64,000 nucleotides of DNA, taken from Tigriopus japonicus (taxonomy: Eukaryota > Arthropoda > Copepoda > Harpacticoida > Harpacticidae). A model generated the notes under the pieces. It was not told the DNA's origin. It was given only the letters and a program-made list of their open reading frames with translations, and made no database searches. The stretch's first letter is position 1; each line of letters begins with the position of its first letter. This document shows positions 1-12,200 of the stretch, one piece after another. Made by a program: the position numbers and the translations under genes. The stretch covers positions 8,180,685 to 8,244,684 of the forward strand of contig CM021312.1 of assembly GCA_010645155.1 (NCBI GenBank), given 5' to 3'.

Positions 1-369
1 CCTTCAATTCTGATTCTAATGTTTAAAAATGAATGTTTCTTAGAATGCAAATGTTTACAATTGCTTACAATAAACTGGACCTGAACCTGTGAGGCAGTTT
101 ATTTGGTCAACGTCTGGGTTTTCCACATTGGTCCAAGAACCCAAAAAGTTTCCCTTATTCAACGTTTAACAACTCGGGTGATTTTCAAAGAATATTCGAC
201 AAATCAGAAATGCACGGGAAGTTCGAGTGATCTCCTGAAAAATCTTATCCAACGGATGGAACAAGAGAAGAGGCTTGTTCGGGAATGGTAGGTGGGCCTT
301 AAGATGGTCATGTCATGATAATTTCGCCATTTTTGGTTTTTTTTGCATTTTACAGACTACCCTTCTGAC

Positions 370-505
370 CAGGGATGGGAAGAAAGTGCAAATAAATATA
401 GCCTTTTAGTTATCAAAAGTTGCGGAAAAATGCACCCAAAAGTACAAAACAAAATGCAGAAAATAGATGAGAGTGCAAATAAATGTCGAAAAAGTTAAAA
501 CAAAT
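370..505 (-). repeat. end fragment of a hAT-type MITE
   Basis: Starts CAGGGATGGGAAGAAAGTGC and runs through alternating 'gtgcaaataaatg' and 'aaaagtgcaaaac' blocks. This matches the reverse complement of the right end of the intact element at 48090-49349, in block order and wording. Only one end is recognisable, so this is a truncated or diverged copy. Confidence 0.55.
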
Positions 506-949
506 TAAATTGCTTGAACAAGAATACACCTATACTTGGTTCAAAAGTATTTAGTGTCTTCAATTTCTAGCTTTTTGGGAGAAATTTTACAATTAAACAG
601 GAAGCTTTTTATTTTGTTCCATTAATCCATCTGATAAAACGGATTCATCCATTTCCAATAGATAAATCAATTAATCCGGTAATCCAAAGAAACCCTAGTA
701 CATATTGAGGAGGTATTTTTGTAAAAGAGACAGATTGGGCGATATTTTGTTCTTTCAAAGAGAGCTCACTTGCTCCATAACCCCGTACAAAATGTCTCAA
801 AAAAATGAGAAAGTTTCCAAAAAAAAAATAGCGGGGGATAACTTTAAGTATAATTTTTGCTGTCTTAATACCTGTGTGATCTTTGGACCATGAGGTAATG
901 GGAACAAAAAAGTGGTTTTTGACTAACAAAGTTGAGATAAAAGCATGCA

Positions 950-1180
950 AAGTAAGTTGTGACTATTTTGCAGCTTGTCCAAAAGCCGGCACAAAAATTG
1001 GAACAATATGTGTGGGAAGCCACCTGATAGCCAAAATTCATTCCACGATGGACGACGTCCAAGGAACTAGCTGTCCCCGGTCTGCTTACACACCCAAGGT
1101 CAGCAGGCAATGAAGACCTAAAGTGAGGCAAATCCAACAAATAAGATCAGTGCGGAAATTGGGTAAGAGCCAATATTTAA
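950..1180 (+). pseudogene. decayed Tc1/mariner transposase N-terminus (candidate)
   Basis: One frame with a single internal stop (TGA near 1111) reads CPRSAYTPKV, then KVRQIQQIRSVRKLGKS. This resembles the 'GRPRSxxTPKV ... RIRRNP..S.RKLAK' helix-turn-helix linker of Tc1/mariner transposases. No catalytic domain follows. The match is short and from memory of the family, so this could be coincidence. Confidence 0.35.
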
Positions 1181-1909
1181 AAAATTACCATGGAACAGCT
1201 GCATTGGTCGAACTTTTCAAGTTTTTTTTTGAGCAATCTTTACATGGAAGTTTTTAAAATATAGCCTTCCTTAGGTAACTTCCAAATTAAAGTGATAGAA
1301 ATTTGCATCATGAGTCACACTAATCTGATGACTAGAGCAAGGGAAAAAAGTAGAAAAACAAGGAAAAAAATTTAAAGAATGAAAAAAAACATGGTACCAT
1401 TTCAATGTGTTTTAGTGAATACAGAACATTTGAATAACTGAAAAGTTTGGATAAATCTAATTAAATCAAAGTCAACTCTCCATCAAATGAAAACACACAG
1501 GTGAATTCTATGAGTGTTTTTAGAACTCCATTACAAAGCTGAAAGCTCAACCATTAAAGACTTTCGACATCATGTTTGCTAAATTAGCTCACTTGGAAAA
1601 TTCCTCAGCCACGTTCTTGCCACTTTTCAGTCTTTATTTATTTTTATTGCTTTTTGAAATGAAAATTTTCATTTTGATATTACGCATACAACTCTTTCTA
1701 AGCGGGTCAATTTTTTTGTACTAATGGAGGAATTGTATTGTACTAACCTTTCCATAAAGTGAACACGATTTGTGGCATGGTTTGTTCACCAAATAGTAAG
1801 AAAAAGAATAAATCATGGCGGGTGAAAAAGTTTGAGGTATCTACCGTGAATATCTTTAGGGGATAGCCACACACTATTCATGTATTGTGCTTTTTGGTTT
1901 TAGTCTTTG

Positions 1910-2140
1910 GCCTTAATTAGTGATTACTCAGCATGCATGGCTTTTTGACTTTTGAACACAATGATATCGCACCTGAGCTCTTAAAGACTCCAAATATGAA
2001 GAAAAATCCACTTTAAGAAGGAAGCTGCAATTTTGGCAACAAGTTTAAGTTGAGGAAAGATCTGAATTCAAGAGAATTTGCCCCTATTTTGGCTCCATCT
2101 AGGGGCGATTTTTGTAACCTTTAATTAAAATTCTTCATAG
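1910..2140 (+). repeat. dispersed repeat, copy 1 (pair with 31200-31430)
   Basis: Shares a colinear stretch of about 230 bp with 31200-31430, including 'gtgattactcag', 'tttttgaacaca', 'gttgagga.agatctgaa', 'ttttggctccatcta' and 'tttttgtaacctt'. Family unknown; no terminal repeats seen. Confidence 0.65.
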
Positions 2141-2160
2141 CTTTTTTCCCTATGTCTTCG

Positions 2161-2166
2161 TTTATT
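2161..2166 (-). terminator. polyadenylation signal AATAAA of the DEG/ENaC gene
   Basis: TTTATT on the plus strand is AATAAA on the minus strand. It lies about 30 nt past the stop codon of the terminal exon, a plausible 3' UTR position. Confidence 0.6.
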
Positions 2167-2195
2167 GGCTCGAGGATTGGATCATCATTTGTATC

Positions 2196-2516
2196 TCAAA
2201 TTTTTAGGTAAATTTGAATCATCTCTATAATGTCAATGATATCTTGAATTATGGAATATACAGACGCTCCAAGAAGCAAGCCCAAGAGACCACCCATTGT
2301 AGAAAGAAACGTGCTTAATTCGACAAGATTATAATCTTTTTGGTGCTTGATATATCCGCTTGGGAAGTAGATAAAAATCTCGTGAGAGTCCTCCTCACTT
2401 CCCACACCAAGTGTTGAAGATGGTAAAGGTCTCCCGGAGAAAACTGACTCCTTGCAAGGATCCTTGCATCCTCTTTGTTCTCTCATAGTCAAAATGACGT
2501 GCAGTTGGTGATTTGC
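2196..2516 (-). CDS. DEG/ENaC (pickpocket-like) sodium channel, terminal exon
   Basis: This is the last coding exon of a degenerin/epithelial sodium channel subunit, a trimeric amiloride-type cation channel of the plasma membrane. The minus-strand exon follows an acceptor (ctttatag) and begins in phase 0 with ANHQLHV. It has a Cys pair (GCKDPC) from the end of the extracellular domain and a segment that includes IYFPSGY. It then enters TM2 at about residues 66-90, with LSTMGGLLGLLLGASVYSII. This is the family's 'LSDxGGLxGLxxGxS' pore and selectivity-filter signature. The cytoplasmic tail is very short (DIIDIIEMIQIYLKI, then stop). A polyA signal follows. Upstream exons (N-terminus, TM1, most of the Cys-rich domain) should lie to the right on the minus strand; I could not identify them, so they may be far away or lost. 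Confidence 0.85.
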   Translation of the reverse strand, partial: ANHQLHVILTMREQRGCKDPCKESVFSGRPLPSSTLGVGSEEDSHEIFIYFPSGYIKHQKDYNLVELSTFLSTMGGLLGLLLGASVYSIIQDIIDIIEMIQIYLKI

Positions 2517-2745
2517 CTATAAAGAATGTCAAGCTAGAAGTATCTGTCTCAGTATGCCTTCAATACATACACATCTGCCCATTCATTTTTCATGTCAATA
2601 ATTTGGGAACAGAATTTAGAACGGGCACAAGTTAAAAATCGGAGCCGACCTGGGGTTTATAAACTATACATTTTTATTGAAAACTCAAGTAACTGTCCGC
2701 TTTAACTAGTCTAAAATTGTTGAGGTCCATACCTCTACTAACCAT

Positions 2746-3201
2746 CAGACCTGTGATGTAATTGTAATTGAAATTACGTAATTTCAACTTCGTTTGGAAA
2801 TAATTGTAATTGTATTTGATTACATTTGAACCAATGTAATTGTCATATTTATTTATTACAAATAATTGCATTACAAATTACAATTACATTTTCACATACG
2901 TAGGAAGTTATGGGATTAAATATTTCGCAGATCTTTTTGCAGACCTTTCCAATTTTAATCAGCATGTAAATTGATTCCCCTAAAATTCAAAAGTTTTGAA
3001 TGCTCTTTACACATCTTGGACTTAAAAAGAAATTATTTCCGGTTGGGTTTGAGATATAATTCAATTACTTTTGGGAAGTAATTGTAATAGTAATTAATTA
3101 CATTTGAAAATGAAGTAAATGCAATTGTTTTTATTACTGTTTAGACCAAAGTAATTGCTATTGTAATTAATTACATTTGAAAAGTAATTGACACAGGTCT
3201 G
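2746..3201. mobile_element. hAT-type MITE, 456 bp
   Basis: Perfect 10-bp terminal inverted repeats, CAGACCTGTG at the left and CACAGGTCTG at the right. It is flanked by a near-perfect 8-bp target-site duplication (ctaaccat at 2738-2745, ctaactat at 3202-3209). The interior is rich in 'taattgtaattacatttg' units. The 8-bp duplication points to the hAT superfamily. No coding capacity. A terminal fragment of the same family sits at 62427-62497, and a diverged relative may sit at 27370-27840. Confidence 0.85.
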
Positions 3202-3880
3202 CTAACTATCCTTGATGGCGGGTCTCATGAACTTCAAGACTTCAGGTGCAGTGTGACAGTAAAGTTGTGTCTCTTTTCAAAGTTACTACTCGTTTAAGTT
3301 ACTTTTTCTGAGTATCTAGCTTTCCAAAGCAAAGAGAATCAGCGGTCAGAATTGACCTTGCCTGAACGTGTGGAGGCGTCTATTTTGGACAAAATTTATG
3401 CTTTTGGTGTCCACTTCATAATCTAGAAACTCATTAAATCATTGAACACAAAGTTGCTTCTTTAGCCGAGTTCTCCTCATCCCCTCGATCACTGACACAT
3501 TTCTGATACTGGGACATTGCAAAAAAAGACAAGCATTCTCGGCAATGCTCAAGCAGTTCTTTGGACTCTTGTTGTGCACCATTGTATTCTTTGTCTTCTT
3601 AATCATGTTAATCTAAAATCTTAGATTGGAATTATCTAAATTTGAATTAGATTTTGAAGGACGAGCGTCCTTCAAGCGCAACCAGTGAAATGGAAATCAC
3701 GTGCAACCTTTGAGCTTTGATGCACAAAATTTCTGTTCTAATGTGTCCAATATACCTTTAGAAGTTCGAAAATGGGTCACATGTTTGTGTCAGGGTGCAA
3801 TTTCTGGAGCTGTATTACTAAGGTGACCTCCCAGTCTTATGTACTGTGACCTCCCAGTCAGCTGCTCCTTAAAGGACCCA

Positions 3881-3932
3881 TATTCCCGACGAAGACTTAT
3901 GGGCAACAAATTAAACAATGTAGTTATGAATT
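3881..3932 (-). repeat. small LINE fragment (family B)
   Basis: 'tattcccgacgaagacttatgggcaac...' matches part of the LINE family B coding end at about 26765-26808. Only about 50 bp are recognisable. Confidence 0.5.
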
Positions 3933-4618
3933 TGTTATATTGGGCCTGCAAAGTAATAGTAGATCTTTAACAGTTGAGATTTTATAAAGGAAGTAGCCTA
4001 TTTCAAATATTTGGGAACATCTTGTCCATAAAATCGGATATCTCGTTAGGATGGCATAGTATCCAATTTTCAAGACGAAACCCAAGTTTAGTCATGGTTA
4101 ACCCTTCTTCCTGTCTTCTTTTACGAAAAAAAACAACTTTCATCGATGACGTCGGTTTCCTTCCACATTTAGGTTGACTCATATTTCATGATTTATTTTA
4201 GACATAAAACAAAATGGTTTTGATTTAGTGCTCCCTCAAAACCCTAATCCCATAGAACAAGAAATCAAGGTTTCCTCAAGGTCTGGTTTTTCGTATCATA
4301 GTACAAAATGATACAACTTCTATAATCCAACGCCCAATTGGACCTTAGGTTCACATAGTCTAATTAACCTTTTGGGCTTGTCCACTTGGCTTTGAATGGT
4401 TCCTTATCGTACAATGTCGCCATTTACAGTTTTATAATAATGCCAAACCGACCATGTCAATATTTGAACAGGGAACCAAGGTTCAAATAGAAACAATGGC
4501 GTCAACGTTCCATTGTCCCACATCACAACCTTTGTTGCTTGCCTACATTAACATCCGTCAATACGCAGTTAATCGAGTGCCAGAGTTATCCGTCTGGAAA
4601 GAGTACTTTCCAAGCTAA

Positions 4619-4819
4619 GTGGACATGACTGATGGATTTACTAAATCATTGATGATCTTTTCCTTATTGGGAATAATGTTGTTCCCGGCACAAGGTGCCA
4701 TTAGAATTTCTGACAATCCAAGTATGCAATTTTCCTTGCCCTTTCAAATTAGAGACCGGATGACGTGTGCAATTAGGTGCCTACTATTTCGTCCATTTAT
4801 CATTTTTCAGGTTGATTGA
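4619..4819 (+). CDS. possible first exon of a secreted protein
   Basis: The frame from 4625 (second Met) encodes a short polar start, then a hydrophobic core (SLMIFSLLGIMLFPAQG) and a plausible signal-peptidase site before AIRISDN. After that comes RDRMTCAIRC, with an in-frame candidate donor (ATTAG|gtgcct) near 4775. The Met-Thr-Cys-Ala-x-x-Cys start is reminiscent of secreted PAN or lectin-like domains. I found no partner exon, so this may be chance. Confidence 0.22.
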   Translation: MDMTDGFTKSLMIFSLLGIMLFPAQGAIRISDNPSMQFSLPFQIRDRMTCAIRCLLFRPFIIFQVD

Positions 4820-5205
4820 AAACATATAAAAAGTTATAATTGTTGCGCAAAAATAAGACGGATTTGCTTAAAGTGGCCAATCCCTAAAATCTTGATTTCT
4901 ATAAGCACTTAAGAATGATAAAGAGAGGAATATATTTTAGCAATACCACTACCCCATTCATGATAGTTGAAGTGAGGAAATAAAAGGTATTTTGAGACTT
5001 ACAAAGTTTTCAGACATTTGAAACTGTAGGGTCAGATAGAGACCACGCTATCACTGGCTTGTAAAGACGGCTTTAAATTTGATCGATTCGCTCCCATTCA
5101 CGAGAATATCCTTGTCGTAATTTTCAGCTCAATCGAACGACGGAGACAAAAGCTACGCGTCTTTGAAATTTAGAACAAACGTAGACGAAAATGAACTTGT
5201 TATAC

Positions 5206-5474
5206 CTAGGGGCTAACAGAGAAATGACACTCCAAAAAATACTGAGTGTGCAATGGGATTTGACGTTGAACACGCTAAGTTATGTGATTCACAACCCAAA
5301 CTTGAGTTTTTAGGGAGTCAGTGGCAAAATTGCTCATTCAAGTGCTTTGGTCAAACAAGAGCAATGTATGATGAATTAGGTCACTTGACACCTTCACTGC
5401 TGGATCAATGAAGTCCGTTCAAAACAAATCTTCACTGACTGTACTGGAGTGACATTTCTCTGTTAGCCCTCCAG
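5206..5474. mobile_element. MITE family G (GGCTAACAGAG), copy 1
   Basis: The ends are inverted repeats: CTAGGGGCTAACAGAGAAATG at the left, and CATTTCTCTGTTAGCCCTCCAG at the right. The interior shares 'attgctcttgtttgaccaaagca' (here reversed) and 'tcccattgcacacacag' blocks with copies at 16303-16571 and 38285-38573. About 270 bp, non-coding. Confidence 0.8.
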
Positions 5475-5609
5475 TTACATATACCTCTTGCTGCAAGACC
5501 TTACATTGAATGACTGGAAATCAGGTTCAAAGACTTACCTAAGTTCTGAAAATGTCATTTGGAAATGTTGCCTTTTTAGAATTAGTTATTTTTTTTAATC
5601 TTAAAAAAG

Positions 5610-5644
5610 AACCTAACCTAACCTAACCTAACCTAACCTAACCT
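5610..5644. repeat. interstitial telomere-type repeat (AACCT)7
   Basis: Seven perfect tandem copies of AACCT, which is TTAGG on the other strand. TTAGG is the canonical telomere unit of most arthropods. The tract lies inside gene-bearing sequence, so it is interstitial rather than a chromosome end. Confidence 0.9.
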
Positions 5645-6225
5645 TGAATCCACGCTTGTTCCAGGAATTAGGACTTGAGTGGCATTTTAAGTTATACTGT
5701 ACCTGTGTCATTTTTGGACATGGTTAGGTGAATGATCTTCGAAAATTGCAATATTTTTCATTAAACCTTTGGTTTACGGAACCAAAGTTTTTGGGGGTTT
5801 TAGTGAAAATTCAACAGCTCATCTATTTGCCACTTCTAGGCTCTTATTTTATTTTATTTCAATAAAAAAACGTATGTTGTCTTGTTAAATTTCCTCTTTG
5901 GGAAATGGTTTAAAATTGCTTTGATCTTGTAAGCAGATTTACCGACGTCACGGTTTCAATACCAAGAATAAAGCAATGTTGAACGAAGAAAAGACCAAGT
6001 ATCCCATCAACAAAAGGAGTCCTGACAATGCAAGTGTATCTTCACATGCATTGTTAAAAGATGGCGATTATTCTTCAGTTCCAAAATTTGGAACTCTTTG
6101 GAATGGTCCCACGGGAAACCTCATTGGAAGTGACGCCACCAGCCACGACAACCTTGTCAATAAAATCACGATATTGAGTACTTGGTCAATAGTGACCCTC
6201 ATTGACCAATCTTATTTATTTCCAG

Positions 6226-9200
6226 ATAAGCAAAGAATGGACGTTCGGCACTCAATTGTGTGATATCTGGACCATGAGTGATGTGTTGTGCTGCACGGCA
6301 TCCATTCTTCATTTGCTGGCCATTGCGGTTGATAGGTGAGTGGTTCATTAGAGGCATTGATAGAAACGAGGGAAAGTGAAAGAATGGACATCAAGAGTAA
6401 TTCACCCATTATCACCTTCTTTGGATGGACCAATGGACAACAGAGTCCTTTGAGTCAAGCATTTGACATCTCGGAATTGGAGCTTGAACCATTAAGTAGC
6501 TACTGTACGATCCAAATCTCTCGTTTGAAGTAGAATTGGCGATTTTTTCGTGATGTCTCGTGGTTGGATTTATCCAAGGGGATCGATTTTACTTTTTATT
6601 CATTGAAATTCGACCACAAACAACAAAAGCATCTCAAATGTGAAGAAATAGAAACAAAAAAAAAGAACACCAAAAACAAAATCAAACGTGATACTTATCC
6701 GCTTCAACTTCAACTCCTTTCCCTATGCTCGAATTAATCGGTGTTTAGAATTTCAATTACTGATGGAGTTCCTTTGTTACTTCGTTGTGACTGGCAATTC
6801 ATGCAATATTGTTCATTTGTCACTTGTATGAAAAATGCATTCGGTCAACTGAAGGATTTCAAATTTGATTGTTGACATAGATTTGCCATTTTGGTCCTTT
6901 AGGGTCAAAAAGCTTACCACGATTTGACTACTCAAATCAAATGGCAAGAGACCGGAACTCCCAATAAAATATGGCAGCACAGGCAACTCGAAGTCCATTA
7001 GCAATTACTTTGATCAAACTCGAACTCCATTTTGGTTCGAGTATTGTCATACTGGTCCTTGGGTAGGTCTTTGGTCAAAAAGTTTTATACAACCTGCCTT
7101 TTCTAATATCAATTAAACTTCGAGTCAAAAATGGCAACACTCCTAACTCGAAACGCATCACTAGTTCCGTTATGGAAGTTAACAAAAAAGTAACCCTGTT
7201 TTTGGTGACTTCAGAACAGGGATGCCATCAAGATTAAGCAAACATTTTCCACACCATAGTTGCAAAACACCATTGGCAGTGATGGCAGTCCTGAAAGATT
7301 GAAAAGATTGAAATCAGCTTGAATCCCATAAGTAATTTCAATTGACCTGAAACCCAATTGATTTGTTCAAAGGGCTAAATAGTTGTTAAGCAGTGAAGCG
7401 GACAAGCCACAAAAATATTAGCTAGTAAGTGGGCGTTGCTCTAACCGAGACAGGGTATGTCACCTTCACTGCATCAGCTGTTAAGTTGTTGGTCAACTCA
7501 TGAGCAGAGAATCAAAAATGAATTCCTCGCTGTCAAGTGTGGGGTTCGAACCCACGCACACTTACGTGTACCAGAGCTTAAATCTGGCGCCTTAAACCGC
7601 TCGGCCAACTTGACTTCGTATGACAAATGCTTTGTTAAAAATAATTCTATAATTTGTAAAGCCCTCGATGTTTTTAAAATTGCTTGCAGCAAAGTGTTGA
7701 GAATAATTCCAAATATTAAAAAAGGTGGGAAGTTCTTATTGTGTACATATTTAGAAGCGTGGTCAAATTCTAAACAGACTAAGCATACCTTTTATTCTTT
7801 AATCACAACGCAATCGAGGGACTTATTACTTCTACTGATGGAGTTCAATCTGGTTTTCAATTTGCTCAATCATTCCTGCACGCGCTTTTGTCGTCTTTCC
7901 AAAAAATGCGTTCGATCAAAGAGAGGATTCAAAAAAGACCCCTATTTTTGATTTCAGACCAGAGGTGCTATAAAGATTGCGCTGGGATTTTTCCCAGTTT
8001 GATTACAAAACACCAATGACATTAAGGGAAGCCCTAAAAAATTGAACAGATTGAAATCAAATTGAATCCCATCAGTACTTACTTCCAAGTGGATGGTCAC
8101 CCTGAAATTCTCAAAACTAGTTAGTAACAGCTGATATGCCATACTTATTTCCAGTTTTTTTATTTATTTATTTGATTTGCCACTTGCAGAGACAAGCTCT
8201 GCCTACTATGAGGGGTCATTTTATCCACAACTTGACATTTTAGTTTAATTGTTTACTGTATGTAACTTTAAGAAATGACTCAAAGACATTGTTTGTCACT
8301 GAAACCCAGGAAACTTGTGTATAGCAATATAGTCATATTTATTCCCCACTTCATCTCAGCCGCCTAACAAACTTAAAAAGGGCCCTCTTGCATATGCATC
8401 CTCAATGCAAAGTTTTAACTTTCGGCAAAATCAGAAGAAATTTGGCGCGTAAAACGTTGTTCGGCAAAGTTCATCATTTCTGTGTTAGCTAATTTCTGGT
8501 TCAACTAAGAGAACGAGAGGGGAAGAAATGGTGAAGGACGAAAAGTTGCCAAAGGCTGACATTTGACGACTCATTTCCGACATTGGCCGTTCGAGATGGA
8601 GCGTGGAAAATATCGAAAGAAACAGGACACTACTCTTCAGTAGAATAATGGAACGGGCTTTTGCAGATGGCACAACTCCACTTTCAACTTTGTTTGACAA
8701 GCCATTAGAATACAAAAGTTAAAATTGCCTTCAACGGCCTTCAAGTAGCACCTTCAGTAGTATGTTTTTGAAAAATGATTTTACTCGTTCTTTCACGATG
8801 GGAACTTCGCTATTGAAGATTGAACCCCGAACTAATGAGAGTAGGGATTGAACGAGTGCAAAGTTTTCTTGGCCTTGGGTCCCACAAATGATGATCAACG
8901 ACTTTGGGTCTTAGTAGTTTTGGCCGTGCATCTTGGGAAAGGAAAATGATCCCTTTTGATCTAGTTTTGATCAGCGGCCATCTCAAAGTAATTGAGCCTC
9001 TGAATTAGCAGATTCTTGGACTCTGTTTTTACTCCACTTCCAACCGCCATCTTCATTCATTTTGGGGAGAATTAATCGCCAGGAAGGCTTGTTTTCTCCG
9101 GCCTTTATCTCATATCCCACAACGAGAGACGGGAGAAAAAGCCCCATCCACACACCGCTAAAGCCACAATCAGTCCCATAAATCCGGTCTTGACAAGGCC

Positions 9201-12200
9201 CCCTCTGCCTTGTTCAGTGCAGACTTTGTGGGATCCCTCTCGTTGGTTTCACCCAATATTATTGTTGTGTTCCAGATACTGGGCGGTCACTCAGGTTCAT
9301 TATATCCACTCACGGACCATTCGGACGGTTTCTGGGATGATCGCAGCCATTTGGTTCACCTCGGTCTTTGTGTCATTGGCCCCAATGTTCGGATGGAAGG
9401 ACAATAACTTTGAGACGCGTGTCAATGTGGAGAAAACCTGCATGGTAAGCTCAATTCCTTGCCTATTGAAAGATGCATGCCATTTATAAATGAACATAGT
9501 ACACACATACATAATAGGTGTGCATGTCTAGAGTGGAAGGAAGTGCCATCGAAATGGTTGGTTTCCTTATGAATTGATTGGATTTCAGTTGGACGCATGA
9601 GACGTTCCATACCCTATTCGACATGAAACTCGCCACGAACATTATGGTATCAAAATAAATATTGATTTGGGCTCCTCTTTTGGAAAGGAAAATAAGGATG
9701 GCTTTTTTAGCGGGTTTAATGTTTTTAGGTAAAGTTTTCTGAGGGTGAAGAGCTTGTGTGGAATGGAAGAAAAAACAGGTTTTTGTTCAATTCTTCTAGT
9801 ACATTGAACAAGTTATTTATGATCTTTGAAGCTCTTGTTTTCTATCGTTAGAGCAGGGATTTTCTCGGCTCTTTTTTTGGGTGTAGAAATGAGCCAACTC
9901 CGTTTTTTTGGCCTTCACATGAACTACCTTTGTGAAGTCTTGTGTTTTTTTCAAGGTCAAATTTATGATCATTTTTAAATTCATTTTTGTGTTGGCAACG
10001 GATGTGAACATAAAAATGTGAGAGGTTTTGTGGTTTTTCCTCGACCGTTATTGTGAACGAAGAGACGCTTTTTGCAAAAGGAATACTGCATCTGTGAGCA
10101 GATATTCCACAAACTAAAAAGTCAATCAAATGAGCACTTTAAGGTCAAAATGGCTTCTATTTTTCGAGTCATGCACTCATTTTTGATTCGGACCCATTAA
10201 ACCGACGTTTAAAAAAGGAATAAAGTATTTTTTCGCAATTTGCAATTTGTTTCTTCATTCTGTCTTGTATATTTTGCTTATTAAACGTGAACAGCAATTC
10301 GATTTAAATAGTTTTTCTTAGACTGTATGGGCTAATACTGTTTTGACTGAAAGCATTCCTTATCATACTGCAGAGTGCTCGGATCTTTTCACTCCCAATT
10401 TTGGCTAGGAGGGCCAGAGAGAGAATTTAAAGTGTGTATTTTTTTCGTCAGATCACTGACTCTTAACCCTTCCTCTACTATTTGCTCACTATCGACGAAC
10501 GCCAAGCACAAAAGTTTTGATACCCCACTCATTTGAATATCTTGGATCCATCGGTTTATTGGACCAGGTTGATGACGAGGATGTGACGGGTGGATATGCT
10601 AATACTAAAGGCTTTATATACAAAGAATCGCAAAGGTCTGGAATCGAAGGTCTTCTCTGATTAGAGGGTTCCTCAGGACCCAAGTTCTGATTGGTCAAGC
10701 AACACCTTGCGGCAGCGTGACTGGATGCGGCATGTCTTGAAAGCTTTTGTCCCAGGAAAATTCCGATTTAATGGCTTTCAATCCAATAGATACATGTTGC
10801 ATTTACAAATTGGAATGTTACTACATAAAGAAATTTAAACATTCTGTAGCATTTTTTTTCTTTGCCTCACACAAAGTCCAGAAACACAAATTTGGAAATG
10901 GCATGTAAAGTGCCACCCTTTGTTCAGCAACTGAGATCTCCTGTCTTCTCCTTGCCCTCCCAATCTCATGTGGAGTAGAGATCATCAGGGTGTCCAAAAA
11001 AAGAAAGCGGTTGACTCTTTCCACTTTTTCATACAATCTCATGTCTAAAACTTCATAAATTTGTTGGGGCCTCTCTTTTTTAGTCGCGTAAAACATTCAA
11101 TATGTTCATCTTGATTTAGAAGCCACGAATTTGTGATTTTTAGGGCCTGAAAGCTTCCGAGAAAAGCTGCATCGAGTCACGTTGGCGCAAGGGGTTGCTT
11201 GACCAATCAGAACTTGGGTCCCGAGGAACCCTCTAATCAGAGAAGACCTTCGATTCCAGACCTTTGCGATTCTTTGTATATAAAGCCTTTAGCTAATACC
11301 ATTAATACATCAGGCACATCCCAGGCCCTTTTTTCGTCCCTGCATGTCGTCCTTTCCTATTTCTTTGTGGGTTTGCTCTTCTTTGCCTGACATTGAAGAG
11401 TGGTAGTGCGAGTACCCACCACACACTCAATGGAACCATTTGTCAGTGGACATTTGGAAGCCCTTTTCCGTGGAACAGCCTCGCCCTTGCTTGGTTCGAG
11501 AATTGAAATCGGAACCATGCAACAACAAATTCGGAACGTAACTAGGAACCATGAAGAATTATGGCCAGTGGTCACATTCATGTTTCACCACTGGATCTCA
11601 ACGTTGTGGCATATTTGCTCACAAAGACTACATACATCTTACAAAGGTCATATTTAAGAGGTGCCACTACTGTTTCATTTTTGGAAAGGTAGGCATTTAG
11701 TCTGACACAGGCAATAACTAGTGGTTTAACTCGTTCACGAGCATGTATGGTTAATGTCAGGGCATGAACTTGCTCGATCTAAATTTTAATCCCTCTTGAA
11801 ATATGGGCACGGGGTAAACCTATTTCTCTTCCTTCCTCAATCCTGATTTATTAGGGAGTACCAGTTTGCCCGCGTGTCTATGCACTTGGGTTCCACTTGG
11901 GTGCACATAGATTCACATTCGTCCTTAATTTAGTCATTATTAGCCTTTGGGGTAATTTATTGTCTTCCCAATCCACAGGACCCGTGCTCTCGGGAGTCTT
12001 GGAGAAGGCCGTCTGTTCATTAAAAGTGAATAGTGCTGTCGCCTCTCAATCACTTAGGGACTAATTTCTTTGTGAAGCCAGTCTGAAAAGCGTCAACTGT
12101 GTCCTTGAGACATGTCACGCCTGATTTACCAGATTATTCTGGAAGAAATAATCATCCTTAACGTTGTTTGTTCCAGGTGAGTCAGGATGTCAGCTACCAG

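Larger units (their letters stand above)
1..2160. other. non-coding repeat-rich stretch
   Basis: I find no supported host gene here. The stretch holds the end of a hAT-type repeat (370-505), a decayed mariner helix-turn-helix remnant (about 950-1180) and one copy of a dispersed repeat (1910-2140), described separately. Short open frames lack domain signal or splice context. Confidence 0.5.

Noticed and set aside
3436..3605. 54-codon minus frame with several Cys (MIKKTKNTMVHNKS...)
   Set aside because: Looks faintly like a retroelement fragment, but no family motif could be named.
7457..7951. 164-codon plus-strand open frame
   Set aside because: It runs antisense through the tRNA-Leu gene and has no domain signal; a chance frame.
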